Assembly: GCF_014208105.1 (NCBI RefSeq)
Contig: NZ_JACHMQ010000001.1
Location: forward strand, 2,418,001-2,482,000
DNA length: 64,000 bases
DNA from: Actinomadura coerulea
GTDB lineage: Bacteria > Actinomycetota > Actinomycetes > Streptosporangiales > Streptosporangiaceae
Reading direction: 5' to 3'
Of the stretch, positions 57,289-64,000 are shown piece after piece. Made by a program: the position numbers and the translations under genes. The notes below the pieces were generated by a model. The model saw only the letters and a list, made by a program, of their open reading frames with translations. It had not been told where the DNA came from and ran no database searches. Positions within the stretch are counted from its first letter, which is position 1. Every line of letters begins with the position of its first letter.

Positions 57289-58185
57289 ATGAGCAAGTTG
57301 ACGGCGGCGATCGTCGGGCCGGGCAACATCGGCACCGACCTGCTGGTCAAGCTCCGGCGCAGCGAGCTGATCGACGTCCACTCGATGGTCGGGGTGGTGC
57401 CGGAGTCCGACGGCCTGGAGCGCGCCCGCAGGATGGGCGTCGAGGCGTCGGCGGAGGGCGTGGACTGGCTGCTGAAGCAGCCCACGCTGCCCGACCTGGT
57501 GTTCGAGGCGACGTCGGCGAAGGCGCACCTGGCCAACGCGCCCCGCTACGAGGAGGCGGGGATCACGGCGATCGACCTGACGCCGGCCGCGACGGGCCCC
57601 CTGGTGTGCCCGCCGGTGAACCTGGACTCGCTGTCGGACGCCCCCAACCTGAACATGATCACCTGCGGCGGGCAGGCGACGATCCCGATCGTGCACGCGG
57701 TGTCCTCGGTGGTGCCGGTGCCGTACGCCGAGATCGTCGCGTCGATCGCGTCCCGCTCGGCCGGGCCCGGCACCCGCGCGAACATCGACGAGTTCACCGA
57801 GACCACGGCGCGCGCGATCGAGCAGGTCGGCGGCGCCGGGCGGGGCAAGGCGATCATCATCCTCAACCCGGTGGACCCGCCGATGATCATGCGGGACACG
57901 GTGTTCTGCGCGATCCCGTCCGACGCCGACACCGGGGCGATCTCGGAGTCGATCGAGAAGATGGTGGCGGAGGTCGCCGCCTACGTCCCCGGCTACACGC
58001 TGCGGGTCGAGCCGCAGTTCGACGAGCCCCGCGACATCTGGAACGGGATGGCCCGCGTCGCGGTGTTCCTGGAGGTCCGCGGCAACGGCGACTACCTGCC
58101 GCCCTGGGCCGGCAACCTCGACATCATGACCGCGGCCGCCGCCCGGGTGGGCGAGCAGATCGCGCGCAGGAAGGCCTCGAAATGA
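57289..58185 (+). CDS. Acetaldehyde (acylating) dehydrogenase, MhpF/HsaG type
   Basis: This 298-residue enzyme oxidises acetaldehyde or propionaldehyde to the acyl-CoA and is normally complexed with the aldolase, between which the aldehyde is channelled. It shows the NAD motif [16 protein letters not shown], the active-site Cys in [16 protein letters not shown] and the conserved [15 protein letters not shown]. The ATG at 57289 gives the family-typical start [15 protein letters not shown], although four in-frame ATGs in repeats lie upstream. The stop overlaps the fifth repeat copy by ATGA. Confidence 0.94.
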   Translation: MSKLTAAIVGPGNIGTDLLVKLRRSELIDVHSMVGVVPESDGLERARRMGVEASAEGVDWLLKQPTLPDLVFEATSAKAHLANAPRYEEAGITAIDLTPAATGPLVCPPVNLDSLSDAPNLNMITCGGQATIPIVHAVSSVVPVPYAEIVASIASRSAGPGTRANIDEFTETTARAIEQVGGAGRGKAIIILNPVDPPMIMRDTVFCAIPSDADTGAISESIEKMVAEVAAYVPGYTLRVEPQFDEPRDIWNGMARVAVFLEVRGNGDYLPPWAGNLDIMTAAAARVGEQIARRKASK

Positions 58186-58235
58186 GCGAAGCGAACCGGG
58201 GGGTGCGGGGGGCCGCCCCCCGACAGGGAACAGGT
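58182..58235 (+). repeat. Fifth, diverged copy of the 54-bp repeat (dehydrogenase - aldolase junction)
   Basis: One 54-bp unit reads [18 protein letters not shown] and is followed directly by the aldolase ATG at 58236. Compared with the four-copy array, the hairpin changes to GCGGGGGGCCGCCCCCCGAC. Changes on both sides keep the G-run and C-run paired. It is in frame with the aldolase and starts inside the dehydrogenase stop codon. Confidence 0.93.
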
Positions 58236-59267
58236 ATGAGCGACGTCAACGAGAAGATCCGGATCACCGACTCCACGCTGCGGGACGGCAGCCACGCGAT
58301 GGCGCACCGCTTCACCGAGGAGCAGGTCCGCGGCGTCGTGCACGCCCTGGACTCCGCCGGGGTCGAGGTCATCGAGGTCACCCACGGCGACGGCCTCGGC
58401 GGGTCGTCCTTCAACTACGGCTTCTCGCTGGAGGACGACGTCAAGCTCGTCGCCGCCGCCGTGGACGAGGCGACCCGGGCCAAGATCGCCGTCCTGCTGC
58501 TGCCGGGCCTCGGCACGGTCCACGACCTGAAGATGGCGCACGACGCGGGCGCGTCCGTCGCCCGGGTCGCCACGCACTGCACCGAGGCGGACGTGTCGCT
58601 CCAGCACTTCGCCGCCGCCCGCGACCTCGGCATGGAGACCGTCGGGTTCCTCATGCTGTCGCACCGGGTGGGCCCGGACGAGCTGGCGCGGCAGGCCCGG
58701 ATCATGGTGGACGGCGGCGCGCAGTGCGTCTACGTCGTCGACTCCGCCGGCGCCCTCGTCCTCGGCGAGGCGCAGGAGCGGATCAGCGCGCTGGTCAAGG
58801 AGATCGGCCACGAGGCGCAGGTCGGTTTCCACGGCCACCAGAACCTCTCCCTCGGAGTCGCCAACTCCGTCCTGGCGCAGCAGAACGGCGCCCGGCAGAT
58901 CGACGGCGCGCTGTGCGCGCTCGGCGCGGGGGCGGGCAACTCCCCCACCGAGGTGCTGGTCGCGACGTTCGAGCGGCTCGGCGTCCCGACGGGCGTGGAC
59001 GTCCAGGGCGCGCTGGCGGCGGCCGACGACGTGGTGAAGCCGTTCCTTCACCGGCTGCCGTTCGCCGACCGCGGCGCGATCACGCAGGGGTACGCGGGCG
59101 TGTACTCCAGCTTCCTGCTGCACGCCGAGCGGGCCGCCGAGCGCTACGGCGTCCCGGCGCACGAGATCCTGCAGAAGGTCGGCGAGGCCGGCTACGTGGG
59201 CGGCCAGGAGGACATGATCATCGACGTGGCGCTCCAACTCGCCGCCGAGCGCGACCGCGCCTCATAG
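58236..59267 (+). CDS. dmpG: 4-hydroxy-2-oxovalerate aldolase (MhpE/HsaF/DmpG type)
   Basis: This 343-residue class II aldolase of the DRE-TIM metallolyase group cleaves 4-hydroxy-2-oxoacids to pyruvate and an aldehyde. It shows ITDSTLRDGSHAMAHRF, the metal-site HGDGLGGSSFNYGFSL and GFHGHQNLSLGVANS, plus the C-terminal communication domain with LPFADRGAITQGYAGVYSSF, which contacts the dehydrogenase. ATG 58236 gives MSDVNEKIRITD. A 54-bp in-frame repeat with its own ATG lies upstream. The stop overlaps the convergent HAD gene by 6 bp. Confidence 0.95.
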   Translation: MSDVNEKIRITDSTLRDGSHAMAHRFTEEQVRGVVHALDSAGVEVIEVTHGDGLGGSSFNYGFSLEDDVKLVAAAVDEATRAKIAVLLLPGLGTVHDLKMAHDAGASVARVATHCTEADVSLQHFAAARDLGMETVGFLMLSHRVGPDELARQARIMVDGGAQCVYVVDSAGALVLGEAQERISALVKEIGHEAQVGFHGHQNLSLGVANSVLAQQNGARQIDGALCALGAGAGNSPTEVLVATFERLGVPTGVDVQGALAAADDVVKPFLHRLPFADRGAITQGYAGVYSSFLLHAERAAERYGVPAHEILQKVGEAGYVGGQEDMIIDVALQLAAERDRAS

Positions 59268-59921
59268 CGCGAGCGGGCCGCGGTCCAGGTCGTCCAGGAG
59301 GGCGCGGAGGTCGTCGTAGACGGCCGCCGCGCCCGCGTCCTCCAGCTCGGCGCGGCTCCAGCCGCCGGTGAGCACGCACACGCACGGCATGCCCGCGCGC
59401 CGGGCGGCCTCGACGTCCCAGCGGGTGTCGCCGACGAACACGGCCCGGGCCGCGGGCACCGCGGCGCGTTCCAGGGCGAGTTCGACGAGGTCCGGTGCCG
59501 GCTTGGTCGCGTCCACCTCCGAGCCGGAGGTGGCCTCGTCGATGGCGTCGTCGGCGTCCAGCGCCGCGCGCAGCGCCTTGAGCTCGGGCTCGGCGGCGGA
59601 GCTGGCGAGCACGACGCGGTTCTCTCGCCCGGAGCACGCCCGCAGCAGGTCGGCGGCGCCGTCGAAGGCCTGGAGGCGCGACCAGTACTGGGCGTACAGG
59701 GCCGTGTGCGCGGTGCGGATCCCGTCGTCGGCGTCCCGGTCCCGGTCGCCGGGCAGCAGGTGGTCGAGCAGCTTGTCCGAGCCCATGCCGACCGCCCGGT
59801 GCACGTCCGCCATGGGGACGGTGTGCCCGTGCTGGAGGAACGCCTGCCACCAGGTGGCCGCGTGCAGGTAGTTGGTGTCGACCAATGTGCCGTCGACGTC
59901 GAAGAGGACCGCATCGATCAT
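59262..59921 (-). CDS. HAD-superfamily hydrolase (phosphoglycolate phosphatase-like)
   Basis: This 219-residue HAD hydrolase with type I cap has motif I FDVDGTLVDTNYLHAA, motif II VVLASSAAEPEL, Lys in DATKPAPDLVEL and motif IV VFVGDTRWDVEAARRAG. The set is complete, so phosphatase activity is likely; the substrate is a small phosphorylated metabolite. It shares its last 6 bp (CTATGA) with the aldolase stop on the opposite strand. It is divergent from the TetR gene. Confidence 0.87.
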   Translation of the reverse strand: MIDAVLFDVDGTLVDTNYLHAATWWQAFLQHGHTVPMADVHRAVGMGSDKLLDHLLPGDRDRDADDGIRTAHTALYAQYWSRLQAFDGAADLLRACSGRENRVVLASSAAEPELKALRAALDADDAIDEATSGSEVDATKPAPDLVELALERAAVPAARAVFVGDTRWDVEAARRAGMPCVCVLTGGWSRAELEDAGAAAVYDDLRALLDDLDRGPLAL

Positions 59922-59979
59922 GCGGCGGCCCTACCCCGTCCGCGCCGCGGGAACCGGGGCCCGCGATGATCGCGATCGG

Positions 59980-60007
59980 TTGCACGGTGCAAGCGTTGGG
60001 ATAGCGT
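59980..60007 (+). promoter_or_regulatory. Leaderless promoter with palindromic TetR operator
   Basis: TTGCAC (59980-59985) and TAGCGT (60002-60007) are spaced 16 bp, and the TetR GTG/ATG follows within 9 bp, so the mRNA is probably leaderless. The -35 box lies inside the perfect palindrome TTGCACGGTGCAA (59980-59992), a candidate autoregulatory operator. Confidence 0.6.
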
Positions 60008-60013
60008 GGCGTG

Positions 60014-60604
60014 ATGACCCACGAGGAGCCCCGCGCGTCGACCCCCCGCGGCCGGGCACGCCGGGAGCAGCTCGTGGCGATCGGTCTCGACCTGCTCGCC
60101 GAGGGCGGGTGGGCCGCGCTCACGGCCCGGGCCGTCGCGGACCGGGCCCGGATCCGGCCGGGGCTGCTGCACCACTACTTCAACGGGCTGCCGGGGCTGC
60201 ACGTGGCCGTCGCGCAGCGGGCCAGCGAGACGATCGTCGACCCGGTGGTGGACGCGCTGGTCGCCGCGCCGGACACGGCGGCCGCGCTGCGGGCGCTGCG
60301 CGAGCGCGTCCTGGACATGCTCGCCGGGGAGCGCAACCTCAGGCTCGCCGCCGAACTCCTGGTCCGGGCGCTGCGCGACCCGCGGATGGGCGCCGAGCGG
60401 CGGGACTGGTCGCGGGACGTGCGGGCCCGCGTCGCCGCGCGGCTGGAGCACCTGCGCCCCGGGTGGCCCGCCGAGCGCCGGGAGGGGACCGCCATGCTCT
60501 TCACCGCGGTGCTGGACGGCCTGATGCTCCAGCTGATCCTCGACCCCGACCTTCCGGCCGACCCCGCCCTGCACGCGACCGAGGCCTGGGCCGGGGAGCC
60601 CTGA
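60014..60604 (+). CDS. TetR/AcrR family transcriptional regulator
   Basis: This 196-residue repressor has an N-terminal helix-turn-helix (residues about 15-60, RREQLVAIGLDLLAEGGWAA and TARAVADRARIRPGLLHHYF) in the usual TetR pattern, and a ligand-binding helical domain with DGLMLQLILDPDL near the end. An HTH with HHYFNGLPGLH is typical. Ligand and targets are unknown. The palindrome over its promoter suggests autorepression. It is divergent from the HAD hydrolase and ends 7 bp before the convergent stress-protein gene. Confidence 0.88.
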   Translation: MTHEEPRASTPRGRARREQLVAIGLDLLAEGGWAALTARAVADRARIRPGLLHHYFNGLPGLHVAVAQRASETIVDPVVDALVAAPDTAAALRALRERVLDMLAGERNLRLAAELLVRALRDPRMGAERRDWSRDVRARVAARLEHLRPGWPAERREGTAMLFTAVLDGLMLQLILDPDLPADPALHATEAWAGEP

Positions 60605-60611
60605 CCGGCGC

Positions 60612-61463
60612 TCAGTCCGGACGCGCGGGGACGATCGCGACGGCGCGGCGGGCATGCCGGAGCACCGCCGTGCTGGTCGAGCCCAGCGCCGCGATCCCGC
60701 CGCCCCGGTCGCCCAGCACCAGCAGCCCGGCGTCGTCCGCGGCGTCGAACAACGCCTCCAAGGGGCGCTCCAGCAGCAGCGAGACCCGGATGTCGAGCGT
60801 CGGGTACCGCTCGCGCCACGGCGCCACGGCCGCCTCCAGCTCGGCGGCGCGCGTCTTCTCCAGCAGCTCCCTGTCGTGGAACAGCGCCAGCTCGTCGGCG
60901 TCGACCGCGGCGGGCTCCCAGCACGCGTACACCACGCGCAGCTCCCACCGGCGCAGCGCCGCCTCGGCGGCGGCGAAGCCCAGCGCCGGGTCGCACCAGG
61001 TCGACCCGTCGGCGCCCGCCACGACCCGGCGGGGGCCCATGCCGTCCTTCACGACGACCACCGGGCGGTCGGCGCCCGCGGCGAGTTCCAGCACCCCCGC
61101 GCCCTCGGCCAGCCGCTCGGGGGCCCCGACCACCATCAGCTCCGCCCCGCCGGACTCGCGCAGCAGCGCGTCGCGGGCCGGACCGCGGACCAGGCGGCCG
61201 CGCACCGCGCCGGTCGCCCCCAGTTCGCGGGCGCGCCGCCTGCCGCGCTCCAGCAGGTTCCATCCCGCCCGCCTCATGACCGTCTCGCCGCGCGGGTCTT
61301 CGTGCCCTTCGGGGTAGGGCCAGTGCCAGCAGTGGCACATCACCAGGTCGAGGCCGCGCAGCCGGGCCTCCTCGATCGCCCAGCGCAGCGCCGTGTCGTT
61401 CTCCGCCGTCCCGTCGTAGCCGAACAGGACGTGCGCCTGCTCGCCGCTCTCCGCTCCCGTCAT
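60612..61463 (-). CDS. Universal stress protein (two UspA domains)
   Basis: This tandem-domain protein has 283 residues. Domain 1 (about 10-140) starts VLFGYDGTAENDTALRWAI; domain 2 (about 145-280) starts RRVVAGADGSTWCDPALGFA and ends GDRGGGIAALGSTSTAVLRH. The second domain keeps the G-x2-G-x9-G(S/T) ATP-binding loop; the first has a degenerate form. Double-domain Usps accumulate in hypoxia and dormancy in actinobacteria. GGAGGAGGG precedes the ATG. It is divergent from the Rv1733c-like gene. Confidence 0.88.
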   Translation of the reverse strand: MTGAESGEQAHVLFGYDGTAENDTALRWAIEEARLRGLDLVMCHCWHWPYPEGHEDPRGETVMRRAGWNLLERGRRRARELGATGAVRGRLVRGPARDALLRESGGAELMVVGAPERLAEGAGVLELAAGADRPVVVVKDGMGPRRVVAGADGSTWCDPALGFAAAEAALRRWELRVVYACWEPAAVDADELALFHDRELLEKTRAAELEAAVAPWRERYPTLDIRVSLLLERPLEALFDAADDAGLLVLGDRGGGIAALGSTSTAVLRHARRAVAIVPARPD

Positions 61464-61569
61464 GTGCTGCCCTCCTCCTGCCAGTTTGCGCGCTTTGCCG
61501 GCGCACCAGAAGAGGCGCGTGCCCGACCGCTTCCCGGAGCGATTACTGTCACGGACGAAGGAGGAGGCA

Positions 61570-62124
61570 ATGAGAAGGCTAGGACGGGTCCGCCGCCGTT
61601 TCGGCTTCGACCGCAACGACCTGCGACGCGCCGTCGACCGCCGCCAGTGGGCTGTCGGCGTCGCCGCCGCCGTGCTGTTCACGGTGCTCGCCCCGCCCGC
61701 GTCCGCGCTCCTGGCCGTCGACGCCTACCGCAGCGGCGTCCGGGCCGAGCACCGCAACGTCCACCGCGTCACGGCGCAGGTCGTCCACACCGACTCGCAG
61801 GGCGGCGCCGGCGTGCGGCACACCTACGCCGAGCTGGCCTGGACGTCCCGCGACGGCCGGACGCGGACCACCGTCGTCCCGGCCGACAAGTCCGTCAGGC
61901 CGGGCATGGAGCAGCGCATCTGGGTGGACACGGCGGGCAACCCGATCCAGCACCCCCAGACCCGGGCCGCCACCCTGGCCACCACCGCCGTGGCCGCGGC
62001 GACCGCCGCCGTCGCCGTGGGGATCCCCCTGCTGACCGGCTACCTCCTGGTCCGCCGCCGCTGCGACCGCCGCCGCGCCGCCCACTGGGACGAGAGCTGG
62101 ACGAGCCTGGCCCAGCACGCCTGA
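61570..62124 (+). CDS. Rv1733c-like membrane protein
   Basis: This 184-residue protein has two transmembrane helices (about 28-50, WAVGVAAAVLFTVLAPPASA; and 136-160, TLATTAVAAATAAVAVGIPL). They enclose an extracytoplasmic beta domain of about 85 residues that includes RVTAQVVHTDSQGGAGVRHT. This matches the layout of M. tuberculosis Rv1733c, a DosR-regulon membrane protein. The N-terminus is Arg-rich and cytosolic. The ribosome-binding site GGAGGA is 6 nt from the ATG. Divergent from a Usp gene, as dormancy genes often cluster. No DosR box is visible directly upstream. Confidence 0.78.
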   Translation: MRRLGRVRRRFGFDRNDLRRAVDRRQWAVGVAAAVLFTVLAPPASALLAVDAYRSGVRAEHRNVHRVTAQVVHTDSQGGAGVRHTYAELAWTSRDGRTRTTVVPADKSVRPGMEQRIWVDTAGNPIQHPQTRAATLATTAVAAATAAVAVGIPLLTGYLLVRRRCDRRRAAHWDESWTSLAQHA

Positions 62125-62235
62125 TCGGCTCCCCAAGCCGCCCCCATTTCCGGGTAACGGCGACCACGCCGAGACGATCTTCCCGGGCCCCGGGGGTAGG
62201 CCGAGGGCATCAGGTCCTCGGGGGAAGGGGCGCGT

Positions 62236-62979
62236 GTGTTCAGGAGGATCGCGGCGGAGCTCGTGGGCACGCTGCTCCTGGTCTACTTCGCGGTGGGCGT
62301 GGCGACCCTGTCGTTCGGGTTCGGCGTCGCCGGGCGCAGCCTGTCGGCGGGCGTCGTCGCGACGGCGCTGGCCTTCGGCCTCGTGCTCCTCGTCCTGGTC
62401 TACGCGATCGGGCCGATCTCGGGCTGCCACGTCAACCCGGCCGTCACGCTCGGCGTGCTGCTCGCCCGCCGGATCCCGCCGCTCGACGCCGTCGGCTACT
62501 GGATCGCCCAGTTCGCCGGCGGCATCCTGGGCGCGCTCCTGCTGTGGGCGACCTTCTCCGGTTCGCCGCTGTACGCCCGCTCCGTGACCGGGCTCGGCGC
62601 CGACGGGTGGGGCGCCGCCAGCCTCATCCGCATCGACATGGGCGGCGCGTTCCTCACGGAGGTCGTGCTGACCGCGCTGTTCGTGTTCATCGTGCTGTCC
62701 ATGACGAGCACGGCGGCCATCCCGTCGGTCGCCGGGGTCGGCATCGGCCTCGCCCTCACGACCGTGCACCTGATCGGCATCCCGATCACGGGGACGTCGG
62801 TCAACCCGGCCCGCAGCCTCGGTCCCGCCGTCGTCCTGGGCGGGACCGCCCTCTCGCAGGTGTGGCTGTTCATCGTCGCGCCCCTGGTGGGGGCCGTGGT
62901 CGCCGCGGCGCTGCACGGCTTCGTCGGGCCGCCGGAGAAGGAGACCCCGCTCCCGCCCGTGGAGGAGGAGGCCCCCTAG
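62236..62979 (+). CDS. MIP family channel (aquaporin/glycerol facilitator)
   Basis: This 247-residue protein has six membrane helices and two half-helices with the NPA motifs GCHVNPAVTLGVLLA and GTSVNPARSLGPAVV. The Arg after the second NPA belongs to the selectivity filter. A narrow aromatic/Arg region would favour water; the sequence does not settle water versus glycerol. A short Pro/Glu-rich C-tail ends the chain. GTG start with AAGGGG upstream. It is 111 bp downstream of the Rv1733c-like gene on the same strand. Confidence 0.9.
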   Translation: MFRRIAAELVGTLLLVYFAVGVATLSFGFGVAGRSLSAGVVATALAFGLVLLVLVYAIGPISGCHVNPAVTLGVLLARRIPPLDAVGYWIAQFAGGILGALLLWATFSGSPLYARSVTGLGADGWGAASLIRIDMGGAFLTEVVLTALFVFIVLSMTSTAAIPSVAGVGIGLALTTVHLIGIPITGTSVNPARSLGPAVVLGGTALSQVWLFIVAPLVGAVVAAALHGFVGPPEKETPLPPVEEEAP

Positions 62980-63007
62980 CTCTCGGGGGCCTCCCGGCAG
63001 GCGCGCC

Positions 63008-64000
<993 letters not shown>

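Noticed and set aside
61464..61569. A DosR box between the universal stress gene and the Rv1733c-like gene
   Set aside because: I looked for GGGAC-N4-GTCCC or close variants and saw none, so DosR control is not claimed for this pair.

Overview
The window is high-GC actinomycete chromosome with very dense gene packing. Three things place it: one 16S-23S-5S rRNA operon with no tRNA in its spacer, a block syntenic with Mycobacterium tuberculosis Rv1691-Rv1698, and many GTG or TTG starts. I infer a Streptosporangiales or Thermomonosporaceae-type organism (Actinomadura-like); this is not proven. No insertion sequence, prophage, tRNA or CRISPR array was seen. Long open frames antisense to genes are high-GC shadows and are left out.

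Left arm (1-21.6 kb, mostly minus strand). A fused acyl-CoA dehydrogenase is followed by a TerC-family gene behind a yybP-ykoY (Mn2+) riboswitch. Next comes an envelope and cell-division block: glycosyltransferase, MurJ-like flippase, MraY/WecA-like phosphotransferase, SteB/MctB, SteA, RecN, NAD kinase, TlyA, a small protein, a HAD-IIA phosphatase and a TPR protein. From steB to the TPR protein the order follows Rv1698-Rv1691; the three envelope genes after steB look like a lipid-linked glycan module. A DUF1015 protein, an MBL-fold hydrolase, a Tat-exported PhoX-like protein and a large RG-repeat/TPR protein complete the arm.

rRNA region (21.6-27.5 kb, minus strand). Tandem promoters, 16S, spacer, 23S and 5S are present, with an unusual terminator whose U-tract lies inside a long inverted repeat. 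Beyond it on the plus strand are a CD225/dispanin protein, a DUF2752 protein and a GNAT acetyltransferase.

Metabolic middle (29.7-44.2 kb, minus strand). After a crotonase, a phosphoesterase and a secreted protein comes an eight-gene sugar or polyol operon: substrate-binding protein, ATPase, permease, two FGGY kinases, a histidine phosphatase, a 2-hydroxyacid dehydrogenase and a Tat-exported beta-propeller-like protein. It ends at a strong terminator. A DeoR regulator with candidate palindromic operators lies just upstream.

Respiration and aromatic/steroid region (44.2-59.3 kb). narK-narGHJI encodes nitrate uptake and respiration. It diverges from a FAD/Fe-S 2-hydroxyacid dehydrogenase across an interval holding a DosR-like palindrome. 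An IclR regulator diverges from a hydratase - acylating aldehyde dehydrogenase - aldolase operon, the lower meta-cleavage pathway in hsaEGF order. The junctions before the last two genes carry in-frame 54-bp repeats, each opening with ATG.

Right end (59.3-64 kb). A HAD hydrolase, a TetR regulator with a palindrome over its promoter, a universal stress protein, an Rv1733c-like membrane protein, an aquaporin and the 3' part of argG close the window.
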